Below are positions 1 through 6,452 of a stretch of 9,336 bases of DNA, in pieces. Where the stretch lies: NCBI GenBank assembly GCA_934555855.1, contig CAKTFL010000057.1:1-9336 (forward strand), written 5' to 3'. Within the stretch, counting starts at the first letter, position 1, and every line of letters starts with the position of its first letter. Source of the DNA: an uncultured Sphingomonas sp. GTDB lineage: Bacteria; Pseudomonadota; Alphaproteobacteria; Sphingomonadales; Sphingomonadaceae. The notes under the pieces are model-generated. The model searched no databases, was not told the DNA's origin, and was given only the letters and a program-made list of their open reading frames with translations. Position numbers and translations under genes: made by a program.

Positions 1-46
1 ACTCAAACCCGTCGAGCCCCATCGGGTTGACGTCCATATGCTCCAT
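1..46 (-). CDS. hppD: 4-hydroxyphenylpyruvate dioxygenase, N-terminal fragment (cut by window start)
   Basis: Only the first 15 codons are visible, reading leftward from ATG at 46: MEHMDVNPMGLDGFE. The segment NPMGLDGFE matches the characteristic opening of bacterial 4-hydroxyphenylpyruvate dioxygenases (typically NP.GLDGFEFVEF). These enzymes convert 4-hydroxyphenylpyruvate to homogentisate in tyrosine breakdown. An AAGGA ribosome-binding sequence (54-58 on the complement) lies 7 bases before ATG 46, which favours this start over the in-frame ATG at 37, whose GGAG is only 3 bases away. The gene is divergent from a MarR regulator, and the shared intergenic space holds a perfect palindrome and a promoter-like pair. 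The call rests on a short stretch of residues, so it is likely but not certain. Confidence 0.72.
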   Translation of the reverse strand, partial: MEHMDVNPMGLDGFE

Positions 47-64
47 GCCGGCGTCCTTCGTGAG

Positions 65-84
65 TTGGTATCCTGTGATACCAA
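65..84. promoter_or_regulatory. Perfect inverted repeat, probable MarR operator
   Basis: TTGGTATCCTGTGATACCAA has two perfectly complementary 8-base arms (65-72 and 77-84) around CTGT. Size and symmetry suit a MarR-family dimer, which usually binds 16-20 base palindromes. It sits between the divergent dioxygenase and marR genes, just upstream of the dioxygenase ribosome-binding site. It overlaps the proposed -10 and start region of the leftward promoter, so binding there would be expected to repress that gene. Symmetry and position are seen; the binding partner is inferred from proximity. Confidence 0.7.
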
Positions 85-111
85 GATGCGCCTTGGCGGA
101 GATGGTGTCAA
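83..111 (-). promoter_or_regulatory. Putative sigma-70 promoter for the leftward dioxygenase gene
   Basis: On the minus strand a perfect -35 TTGACA (complement of 106-111) is followed after 17 bases by CATCTT (complement of 83-88) as a weak -10. Transcription would start near 76, inside the palindrome at 65-84. The perfect -35, ideal spacing and overlap with the operator support the call; the -10 matches the consensus at only three of six positions. Confidence 0.45.
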
Positions 112-127
112 CGGATACGATCGCATC

Positions 128-598
128 ATGCCAGATCGTCTCGTGCTCGACGCGTTCATTCCCTACCGGCTGTCGGTCACGTCGAACCTCGTCAGTGATG
201 CCATCGCCCGTACCTATGAGGCTTTGTTCGGCCTATCGATTCCGGAATGGCGGCTGGTCGCGGTGGTCGCAGAGGAGAAGGGGATTACGCAGCAGGCGAT
301 CGGCCAGCGCACGCGCATGGACAAGGTTACGGTCAGCCGCGCCGCGATCGCGCTGGTCGGGCGCGGGCTGATGGAGCGGCGGGGCAATCCGGACGATCGG
401 CGTTCCCACCTGCTGGTCCTGACCGCCGCCGGGCACGACCTGTACGCCGCCGTCGCGCCCAAGGCGATGGAGCTGGAGCGCCGCCTGTTCGCGCCCTTCG
501 CGCCCGAACAGGTGGCGGCGTTCACCGACATGCTGCGCCGGATCGAGGCTGCGGTGCTGGCGCCGGATGCGCCCGCAGCGGCACCGGACCGCGAATAA
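128..598 (+). CDS. MarR-family transcriptional regulator
   Basis: The 156-residue protein has the MarR layout. An N-terminal dimerisation helix (about 8-33, with PYRLSVTSNLVSDAIARTYE) is followed by SIPEWRLVAVVAE. A winged helix-turn-helix then covers about 53-84 (ITQQAIGQRTRMDKVTVSRA as the DNA-reading part), with the wing RGNPDDRRSHLLVLT at 85-99 holding the family's DDRR motif. Dimerisation helices close the C-terminus. I chose ATG 128 because MPDRLVLDAFIPYRL is how such proteins normally begin; in-frame ATGs at 38 and 86 would add unusual residues and run into the palindrome. The Shine-Dalgarno before 128 is weak. The gene diverges from the dioxygenase and likely controls it, and itself, through the palindrome at 65-84. 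The effector is unknown; a tyrosine-pathway aromatic is a reasonable guess. Confidence 0.9.
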   Translation: MPDRLVLDAFIPYRLSVTSNLVSDAIARTYEALFGLSIPEWRLVAVVAEEKGITQQAIGQRTRMDKVTVSRAAIALVGRGLMERRGNPDDRRSHLLVLTAAGHDLYAAVAPKAMELERRLFAPFAPEQVAAFTDMLRRIEAAVLAPDAPAAAPDRE

Positions 599-609
599 GG
601 GAGCCGGGA

Positions 610-1134
610 ATGCCGCTTTACGCCTTTCATGCAAAACGCCCGCTGGTGCCGCACTCCGCCTGGATCGCGCCGTCGGCGGACGTGATCGGCGAAGCGGTGC
701 TGGGCGAGGGGGTGTCGGTCTGGTTTGGCGCTGTGATCCGCGCCGACAACACGCCGATCGCCGTGGGCGCGCGAACGAACATACAGGAAGGTGCGATGCT
801 CCATTCCGATCCCGGCGCCCCGCTGAGCATTGGCGAGGAATGCACGGTCGGACACCAAGCGATCCTGCACGGCTGCACGATCGGCGCCAATGTGCTCATC
901 GGCATGGGCGCGACCATCCTCAACGGCGCGGTGATCGGCGACGACTGCCTGGTCGGCGCGGGCGCGCTGGTCACGGAGCGGAAAAGCTTTCCGCCCGGGC
1001 TCCTGATCGTCGGCAGCCCGGCGCGGGCAGTGCGCGCCCTGGACGAGGCGGAAATTGCGGCGCTCAGGACCTCGGCCGCTGGCTACGCGGCCCGGGCAAG
1101 GGACTATGCGGCAGGGCTGACGCGGATCGACTGA
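610..1134 (+). CDS. Gamma-carbonic anhydrase family protein (hexapeptide-repeat, YrdA/PaaY-like)
   Basis: This 174-residue protein is built of left-handed beta-helix hexapeptide repeats (about 20-130: runs such as VIGEAV, VSVWFG, CTIGAN, AVIGDD), with a C-terminal helix. The three expected zinc-ligand histidines are present: H65 (in MLHSD), then H82 and H87 (in GHQAILHG). R44 and D46 in IRADN, and Q59 in the NIQEG segment, are the usual conserved family residues. The length is normal for short cytoplasmic YrdA/PaaY-type members, which form trimers; many have weak or no measured carbonic anhydrase activity. ATG 610 is preceded by GGGAG at 599-603. It begins 11 bases after marR, so the two are probably cotranscribed. 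A link to aromatic catabolism, as for PaaY thioesterase-type proteins, is possible but not shown. Confidence 0.9.
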   Translation: MPLYAFHAKRPLVPHSAWIAPSADVIGEAVLGEGVSVWFGAVIRADNTPIAVGARTNIQEGAMLHSDPGAPLSIGEECTVGHQAILHGCTIGANVLIGMGATILNGAVIGDDCLVGAGALVTERKSFPPGLLIVGSPARAVRALDEAEIAALRTSAAGYAARARDYAAGLTRID

Positions 1135-1139
1135 GCGTT

Positions 1140-1171
1140 CGCCTGGAAAGGCGCCACAGCGCGTTTCGCTG
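1140..1171. terminator. Weak tandem hairpins between convergent genes
   Basis: Two short stem-loops lie between the convergent stops: CGCCT/AGGCG around GGAA (1140-1153), and CAGCG/CGCTG around CGTTT (1157-1171). The location suits a shared terminator for the gamma-carbonic-anhydrase and transporter genes. Stems are only 5 base pairs and neither has a T-tract, so intrinsic termination is uncertain. Confidence 0.25.
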
Positions 1172-1197
1172 CGCCGGCCCGCTCCCCTGCTACGGCA

Positions 1198-2517
1198 TCA
1201 GATGGCCTCTCCGACCCGGCGCATCCGTGGCGTGAGCAGGTGGATTGCCGCCAGCGCCAGGAAATAGGCAGCGCCCGCGAGCACGAAAAGCGGCTTGTAG
1301 GTGCCCAGCCGCTCCAGCACGTCGCCCGCGTGGAGGGAGAACAGCATACCTCCGACCGCACCCAGCGTTCCCCCGATCCCGATCACCGACCCCACCGCAA
1401 AGCGGGGGAACAGGTCCGACGGGATCGAATAGAGATTGGCGGAAAATGCCTGATGCGCCGCCGCCGCGATGCCGATGATCAGCACGCTGACCCACAGATT
1501 GCCCACTGAGGTCACGAACATGACCGGCAGCACGAATAGCGCGCAGACGAACATGGTCAGCTTGCGTGCGCGGTTCGGGGTCGCACCCATCGCCAGCATC
1601 CGCGACGACAGCCAACCCCCCGCGACGCTGCCGATGTCGGAAATGAGATAGATGGCGCCCAACGCAATAACGGCAGTCGCGGTTTTCCAGCTGGTCAGGT
1701 CCAGTCCGTACTGCTTGCCCAGGAACGCCGGCAACCAGAACAGGTAGAACCACCAGATCGGGTCGATGAAGAACTTGCCCAGCGCAAAGGCCCAGGTTTC
1801 GCGCAAGGACAGCAGCCTAAGCCAGCTGACCTTCGCCGGCGGGTCGACGGGGTCCTGTTCGATATAGGCGATCTCGGCCGGCGAAACCTGCGTCTTCTGG
1901 TGCGGATGGTCGCGAAAGACGATCAGCCAGGCGGCAAGCCAGGCGATGCCCAGCACGCCCGACAGGACGAACGTCATGCGCCAGCCGAACGCCGGCAGCA
2001 TCAGGTAGATGAGCAGCGGCGCCGCGATCGCGCCGACATTGGATCCGGCGTTGAAGATCCCGATCGCCAGCGCACGCTCGCGGGCGGGAAACCAGTTGGC
2101 GACCGCCTTCACCCCGCCGGGAAAGTTGCCGGATTCGCCGATTCCCAGTCCGAACCGGGCCATGGCGAACTGGGTCACGGTGGAGACACCGCCATGCGCG
2201 ACGTGCGCGATCGTCCAGATCACCACCGCTGCGGCATAGCCGATGCGTGGGCCGAGCACGTCCACTACCTTGCCGAATGCGAGATAGCCGACCGCATAGG
2301 CGCACTGGAACCAGAAGACGATCGTGGCATAGTCCGTCTCGGACCATTTCAGTTCGTCCGACAGCAGCGGCTTCAACAGCCCGATCATCTGCCGGTCGAC
2401 ATAGTTGACCGCGGTCGCCGCGAACAGCAGCCCGCAGATCACCCAGCGATACCGGCCTATCGGCCCCGTCGCGGCGTCGGCCGTCGGGCTAACCTCCGGC
2501 CTGTTCAGCGTCGCCAT
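1198..2517 (-). CDS. exuT: MFS transporter, hexuronate (ExuT-like) anion:cation symporter family
   Basis: The 439-residue inner-membrane protein has the twelve-helix pattern of the major facilitator superfamily. Hallmarks of the ACS/ExuT branch are NYVDRQ at the end of helix 1 (38-43), RFGLGIGESGNFPGGVKAVA (121-140) continuing into NWFPARERA (141-149), and DPIWWFYLFWLP (252-263). ExuT proteins carry glucuronate and galacturonate into the cell with protons, which suits the surrounding uronate genes. ATG 2517 has a purine-rich AGAGGA sequence just upstream (about 2522-2528). It lies 48 bases after the hydratase-family gene, probably in the same transcript and under the operator at 3403-3417. 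Family members also carry other sugar acids (galactonate, glucarate), so the exact substrate comes from context. Confidence 0.88.
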   Translation of the reverse strand: MATLNRPEVSPTADAATGPIGRYRWVICGLLFAATAVNYVDRQMIGLLKPLLSDELKWSETDYATIVFWFQCAYAVGYLAFGKVVDVLGPRIGYAAAVVIWTIAHVAHGGVSTVTQFAMARFGLGIGESGNFPGGVKAVANWFPARERALAIGIFNAGSNVGAIAAPLLIYLMLPAFGWRMTFVLSGVLGIAWLAAWLIVFRDHPHQKTQVSPAEIAYIEQDPVDPPAKVSWLRLLSLRETWAFALGKFFIDPIWWFYLFWLPAFLGKQYGLDLTSWKTATAVIALGAIYLISDIGSVAGGWLSSRMLAMGATPNRARKLTMFVCALFVLPVMFVTSVGNLWVSVLIIGIAAAAHQAFSANLYSIPSDLFPRFAVGSVIGIGGTLGAVGGMLFSLHAGDVLERLGTYKPLFVLAGAAYFLALAAIHLLTPRMRRVGEAI

Positions 2518-2565
2518 CGATCCTCTTCCCCTTGCGCCTGTTTGGCGTCTGATAGTCGGCGGTGA

Positions 2566-3354
2566 TCAGGCCAGGGGCCCGATCGTGCAGGTGACCCGAT
2601 GGCTGGCGTCGAAACGCGCCTCGATCCGGTCACCGATGAGGACTTGATGGACTCCGGTGACTGCTCCTGTCGAGACCCATTGGCCCGATTGCAGCGGAAT
2701 TCCGCGTGCCGCCAGATGCTCGGCCAGAAAACATACCGCGCCGAAGGGCCCGTCCAGCATGTCGGCGGCGATCGCCGCGCCGATCACGTCGCCGTTGATA
2801 CGCAGCTCCACCGGCCAGTGATTGAGGTCGGTTTCCCGCCAGTTCTCGATCGCTGCGCCGACCACCAGGCCGTTATTGTTGCCGAAGTCGGAAATGGTGA
2901 CGAACGGACCGTCCGCGTTGATGCCGGGATAGGGGGAACTCGCCACCTCGATGCCGATATGCGCCGCATCGACCATGGCGCGGGCGTCGGCGATGGTGAA
3001 GCTCGTCCGGTCCGGTTCCGGCGCGGTGCCGATACGAAGCAGGAACTCCGCTTCCGCGGCCGCGAATCCGCCGCGATAGACCGGCATGACGCCGCCATCG
3101 TCGCCATGAACCACCTGGTCGGCGAAGATCGGGCCGGCGAGCCGATCGGTGGCGTCCACCGGCGGGTTGATCCGGCCCACCTTCCAGCCCGCCACCGCAC
3201 CGCCGTGACGCGTCAGCGCCGCATCCTGGATGCGATACGCCTCCGCGAGGCCGCCCGGCCGCTGACCCGGATAGTCGGGCAGCGCGGTTCCTGCCCACCG
3301 CGCGGCGACGAAGCACTCGGCGATCATGTCGCCATTATTCTGGTTCGTTTGCAC
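2566..3354 (-). CDS. 2-keto-4-pentenoate hydratase (MhpD) / FAH-superfamily enzyme
   Basis: The 262-residue protein follows the MhpD-type hydratase/decarboxylase pattern: GWKVG (56-60), the metal-binding pair in AEAEF (E101, E103), a third acidic ligand in IGIEVASS (E136), then DFGNNNGLVVG (156-166), FGAVCFLAEHLAARGIPLQSG (204-224) and STGAVTG (228-234). Known members hydrate 2-keto-4-pentenoate or decarboxylate 4-oxalocrotonate, with a divalent metal. The start is GTG at 3354, supported by GGGAGGGG (3365-3372 on the complement) 10 bases upstream; the in-frame ATG at 3327 lacks such a site. Its place between uxuB and the hexuronate transporter, behind an operator shared with uxaC, suggests a substrate tied to uronate breakdown, such as a 2-keto-3-deoxy acid. 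That role is inference; sequence alone does not give the substrate. Confidence 0.82.
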   Translation of the reverse strand: MQTNQNNGDMIAECFVAARWAGTALPDYPGQRPGGLAEAYRIQDAALTRHGGAVAGWKVGRINPPVDATDRLAGPIFADQVVHGDDGGVMPVYRGGFAAAEAEFLLRIGTAPEPDRTSFTIADARAMVDAAHIGIEVASSPYPGINADGPFVTISDFGNNNGLVVGAAIENWRETDLNHWPVELRINGDVIGAAIAADMLDGPFGAVCFLAEHLAARGIPLQSGQWVSTGAVTGVHQVLIGDRIEARFDASHRVTCTIGPLA

Positions 3355-3364
3355 GCCCGTTCGT

Positions 3365-3372
3365 CCCCTCCC
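3365..3372 (-). promoter_or_regulatory. Ribosome-binding site deciding the GTG start of the hydratase-family gene
   Basis: On the minus strand GGGAGGGG lies 10 bases upstream of the GTG at 3354. No comparable sequence precedes the in-frame ATG at 3327, so the GTG start is preferred. Confidence 0.6.
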
Positions 3373-3386
3373 AGGGTATTGTCGCC

Positions 3387-3402
3387 TGGACGGTGACGTC
3401 CA
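3387..3402. repeat. Inverted repeat beside the LacI-type operator
   Basis: TGGACG (3387-3392) and CGTCCA (3397-3402) are perfectly complementary around GTGA. The repeat directly abuts the operator at 3403-3417 and lies in the leader of the hydratase-family gene. It could be a second protein-binding site, a small RNA hairpin near the transcript start, or chance. Only the symmetry is certain. Confidence 0.4.
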
Positions 3403-3417
3403 TGGAAACCGGTGTCA
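3403..3417 (-). promoter_or_regulatory. Probable LacI-family operator upstream of hydratase-transporter pair
   Basis: On the minus strand the sequence is TGACACCGGTTTCCA, centred on CCGG (3409-3412). It matches the site before uxaC (7499-7513) at 14 of 15 positions. LacI-family proteins typically bind such CG-centred imperfect palindromes, and a LacI gene lies 3 kb away in the same cluster. The first bases form a perfect TTGACA (complement of 3413-3418) that could be a -35 element, so bound repressor would block polymerase. No good -10 is visible at 16-18 bases spacing. The site ends 48 bases before the GTG start at 3354. Confidence 0.65.
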
Positions 3418-3430
3418 AGGACAACCCTCG

Positions 3431-4879
3431 TCATAAGGTCAGGGGCAGCTCGCCGGTCATCGCCCGGGCGGCGGCGTGCTTGACCGCAATGGCAATGGCG
3501 GGATCGTTAGCCGTCTCGTGAGGCAGACCGATCCCGGCCTGGACCAACGCATCGACCAGGCTGGCGGCATCGCCGCCGCGCGCCAGCGTCGCCAGCCGCT
3601 CGCCCATCGGGTCGATGATCGGCGTACCCGTCCCGGCGCGGCGGACAAGGAATGCCACCCAGGCGCCGAGCGCGCCCACGACATGCGCCGGCAGTCGCCC
3701 TGCCGCGCGGTTCGCCGCCAGCGTGTCGCCGAGGCGGTAGGGCAGCTTCTGCGACCCGTCCTGCGCGATCTGGTCCAGTCTGTGGATGATGGCGGGGTTG
3801 CGGAACCGACCGAGCACGTCGCCGGCATAGGCGTGGAGGTCGAGTCCGGCGACTGCGGGCAGCATCGGGATGATCTCGTCGCGGATCATCGCCTCGACGA
3901 AGCCGGCCAGCGCGGGGTCGTTCATCGCTTCGAACACGCTCTCGTGGCCGCGCAGCAGGCCGAGATAGGCCAGCGTCGAATGGGCGCCGTTCAGGATCCG
4001 CAACTTCGCCTTTTCATAGCCTGCGACGTCGCCCGTCACGGTCGCGCCGGCCGCGGCGAGATCGGGGCCGAGCGGCACGCCGACATCCTCGATCACCCAT
4101 TGTGCGAATGCCTCGCGCTGCACCGCCGCCCGGTCCTCCACAGCGAGCACGGCCGCGACGTCGCCGAGGAATGCCTCGTCGGATGCCGGCGTGATCGAGT
4201 CCACCATCGTCGAGGGCACGCGAACCTCGCCCTCGATCCAGTCGGCCAGGCCAGCGTCGCTCGCGCGCGCATAGGCAACCAGCGCGGCATGGAGCTTGGG
4301 CCCGTTGGCGGCGAGGTTGTCGCAGGGCATCGGGACGAACGGCCTCAACCCGGCCGAACGGCGCGCCGCCAGCCCTTCCGCGATCCAGCCGACCACGCTG
4401 CGCGGCACCTCCGGTTGCCGGAGGTCGTGCACGATATCGGCATGGTCCATGTCCAGCGTGCCGTCAGGCGACAGGCAATAACCCTTTTCGGTTACGGTAG
4501 TGGTCACCAGTCCGACCGCGTCGCTCGCGAGTAGAGCGCGGGTTTCGTCCGCCGCGTCCGGCGCCAGGAAGCGGCGGTGCGTGTCGATGATGCGGTGCTC
4601 CGGCTCCGCATCGCGAATGGCGAGGGTATACAGCCCGTCCTGCGCCGCCAGCGCTTCGACGGTGCCGCGGCTCCGCATCGAAACCGCCGCGATGCCCCAG
4701 CGCGGGTCGCTGTCGAGCACCGTATCGACATACGCGGCCTGATGTGCGCGATGGAACGCGCCTGGGCCGAAATGGACTATCCCGACCGCGTCCGTGCGGT
4801 CGTGCCCCGGCCGGCGTACCTGTTCGGGCAGGCCGGCGAGCGTGTCCCTGCCGAGGTTCGGTCGATCGGCCCGGCTCAC
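3431..4879 (-). CDS. uxuB: D-mannonate oxidoreductase / fructuronate reductase (mannitol dehydrogenase family)
   Basis: This NAD-dependent long-chain polyol dehydrogenase interconverts D-fructuronate and D-mannonate. From GTG 4879 it has 482 residues, close to E. coli UxuB. Family landmarks are GIVHFGPGAFHRAHQ (33-47, nucleotide-binding domain), TEKGYC (130-135), CDN (186-188), STMVDSITP (223-231) and KLRILNGAHS (292-301). K292, N297, H300 and N188 have exactly the spacing of the catalytic Lys, Asn, His and Asn of mannitol 2-dehydrogenase, and the later DGSQKLP is also shared with UxuB. GTG 4879 overlaps the uxaA stop as GTGA, implying translational coupling; an in-frame GTG at 4900 would add seven residues. 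Because the partner gene is altronate dehydratase, reduction of tagaturonate to altronate is also possible. I keep the UxuB name on sequence likeness. Confidence 0.9.
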   Translation of the reverse strand: MSRADRPNLGRDTLAGLPEQVRRPGHDRTDAVGIVHFGPGAFHRAHQAAYVDTVLDSDPRWGIAAVSMRSRGTVEALAAQDGLYTLAIRDAEPEHRIIDTHRRFLAPDAADETRALLASDAVGLVTTTVTEKGYCLSPDGTLDMDHADIVHDLRQPEVPRSVVGWIAEGLAARRSAGLRPFVPMPCDNLAANGPKLHAALVAYARASDAGLADWIEGEVRVPSTMVDSITPASDEAFLGDVAAVLAVEDRAAVQREAFAQWVIEDVGVPLGPDLAAAGATVTGDVAGYEKAKLRILNGAHSTLAYLGLLRGHESVFEAMNDPALAGFVEAMIRDEIIPMLPAVAGLDLHAYAGDVLGRFRNPAIIHRLDQIAQDGSQKLPYRLGDTLAANRAAGRLPAHVVGALGAWVAFLVRRAGTGTPIIDPMGERLATLARGGDAASLVDALVQAGIGLPHETANDPAIAIAVKHAAARAMTGELPLTL

Positions 4880-6342
4880 AGGGTCACCCCACGCTTCCAC
4901 AGGGCGATCTCCCGTTCGTCGTTCAACTCGGCGCGAGTCGCCTCGCCGCTCGCGATCGCGGTGATCTTGTCCAGCAACTCGGTCTCCATCTGTTCGAAGC
5001 CACGGTCCAGCACCTGGCCGGCGTCAAAGTCGATCCAGCGCGGCTTGGCCTCCGCAAGCGCGGTGTTCGACGCGATCTTGATCGTCGGCACCGGAAAGCC
5101 GAGCGGCGTGCCGCGGCCGGTGGTGAACAGAATCGCTGTCGCGCCGGCGGCGGCGAGCGCGGTGCAGGACACTGCGTCGTTGCCCGGCGCCTCCAACAGG
5201 GTCAGGCCCGTGTCGCGCACGCGGCTGCCATAGCGGATCACGTCAGTCACGGTGGCATGGCCGCCCTTCTGCACGGCGCCCAGCGACTTCTCTTCCAGCG
5301 TGGTGATGCCGCCCGCGACATTGCCGGGAGAGGGGTTCTCCGACACCGGCTCGCCATGGTCGATGAAATACTGTTTGAAGCCGTTGACCAGCCCGACGAT
5401 GCCGTCGAACACCTGCCGATCGGCGGCGCGATCCATCAGCATCTGCTCGGCGCCGAACACTTCGGGGATCTCGGTCAGAATCACGGAGCCGCCGGCATTG
5501 GCGACCCGATCGCTCATTCGCCCGACCAGCGGGTTGGCGGTCAGGCCCGACAATCCGTCCGAACCGCCGCACTTCACCCCCAGCACCAGCCTGTCGAGCC
5601 CGACACGCGTGCGCGGCACGGAGGCCCCGGCGGCGAGTTCCGCGACCAGCGCGCGCCCTTCCTCAAGCTCGTCGTCCGCCAGCTGCGCCACCAGCGTCCG
5701 CACAAAGGGTCGCCGCGCCTCCGGCAGTTCCGCGACCAGCGCGTCGAGCTGATTTTCCTCGCAGCCCAGGCCGACGATCAGCACGCCCCCGGCATTCGGG
5801 TGGCAGGCGAGGCTCGCGAGCATGGTCCTGGTGCCGACCAGGTCGTCGCCCAGCTGCGAACAGCCGAACGGATGGGTAAAGGCGTGGACGCCGTCAATAT
5901 GCGGGGGCAGGTCGGCTTCGGCCGCCCGCGCGATACGCTGGGCGGTGCGCGCGACGCAGCCGACGGTGGGAATGACCCAAATCTCGTTGCGGGTGCCGAC
6001 TCGGCCGTCCGGGCGGACATAGCCGGCGAAGGTCGCGTACTCCTCATGGGGCTCGGCCCGCGCTGCGCCGCCCTCGAAGCGGTAGGCCAGCGTTCCCGAC
6101 AGGCCGGTGTGGAGGTTGTCCGAATGCACATGCTCGCCGGCCGAGACCTGGCGGGTCGCGCGGCCGATCGGAAAGCCGTACTTCATTACCGGCTCGCCCG
6201 GCGCGATCGGCCGCAACGCCACCTTGTGCCCGCGTGGGGCATCGGTCGCCAGCGCCACGCCCAAGACGTCGTCGCCCGCCTGCGCATCCTCCAGCAGCGT
6301 CGCGACATTGTCGTCAGCGCCGATCCGTATCGCCTTCGCCAC
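4876..6342 (-). CDS. uxaA: Altronate dehydratase
   Basis: UxaA removes water from D-altronate to give 2-keto-3-deoxy-D-gluconate, the last step of the galacturonate isomerase branch. It is an iron-dependent cytoplasmic enzyme. The 488-residue protein is full length (E. coli about 495). It has an N-terminal SAF domain (about 1-78, with GHKVAL and GEHVHSDN), a linker, then the large catalytic domain: GYVRPDGRVGTRN (107-119), FTHPFGCSQLG (155-165), GLGCEEN (191-197), KCGGSDGLSGLTANP (257-271) and EVFGAEQ (294-300). Cysteines at 161, 194 and 258 sit in conserved motifs and are candidate metal or active-site residues. The start is GTG 6342, with AGAGG about 5 bases upstream. It leads a leftward unit with uxuB and diverges from lacI; the stop overlaps the uxuB start. 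Confidence 0.95.
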   Translation of the reverse strand: MAKAIRIGADDNVATLLEDAQAGDDVLGVALATDAPRGHKVALRPIAPGEPVMKYGFPIGRATRQVSAGEHVHSDNLHTGLSGTLAYRFEGGAARAEPHEEYATFAGYVRPDGRVGTRNEIWVIPTVGCVARTAQRIARAAEADLPPHIDGVHAFTHPFGCSQLGDDLVGTRTMLASLACHPNAGGVLIVGLGCEENQLDALVAELPEARRPFVRTLVAQLADDELEEGRALVAELAAGASVPRTRVGLDRLVLGVKCGGSDGLSGLTANPLVGRMSDRVANAGGSVILTEIPEVFGAEQMLMDRAADRQVFDGIVGLVNGFKQYFIDHGEPVSENPSPGNVAGGITTLEEKSLGAVQKGGHATVTDVIRYGSRVRDTGLTLLEAPGNDAVSCTALAAAGATAILFTTGRGTPLGFPVPTIKIASNTALAEAKPRWIDFDAGQVLDRGFEQMETELLDKITAIASGEATRAELNDEREIALWKRGVTL

Positions 6343-6452
6343 AGCATCCTCTCAGGGTTTGGTCTATCGCTGGCACTATCTGGACGACACGCCCCCGAAC
6401 CGCAAGGGCGCGGGCTGGCGGAGGCGCAGCTGCCCGGCTATGCCCGGCCGCA
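6343..6452. promoter_or_regulatory. Divergent intergenic region between uxaA and lacI
   Basis: These 110 bases must hold the start signals for both divergent genes, apart from the uxaA ribosome-binding site at the left edge. On the minus strand TTGCGG and AGATAG, 18 bases apart, could be a weak uxaA promoter. No good promoter pair is seen for lacI, and no copy of the TGACACCGGTT-type operator is present. No clear inverted repeat stands out. Confidence 0.4.

Noticed and set aside
104..111. TTGACACC on the minus strand upstream of marR resembling half of the LacI operator
   Set aside because: It lacks the CCGGTT centre, and its likeness is explained by the TTGACA -35 element. It is not counted as a third operator.
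247..609. N-terminal extension of the gamma-carbonic-anhydrase frame back to 247
   Set aside because: The extra 121 residues overlap marR out of frame and look like a shadow. ATG 610 has a Shine-Dalgarno and gives the usual family length and N-terminus.
6234..6452. Upstream extension of the LacI frame to an ATG at 6234
   Set aside because: It would add 73 Arg/Pro-rich residues ahead of the helix-turn-helix and overlap the start of uxaA. LacI proteins normally place this motif at the extreme N-terminus, as from ATG 6453.
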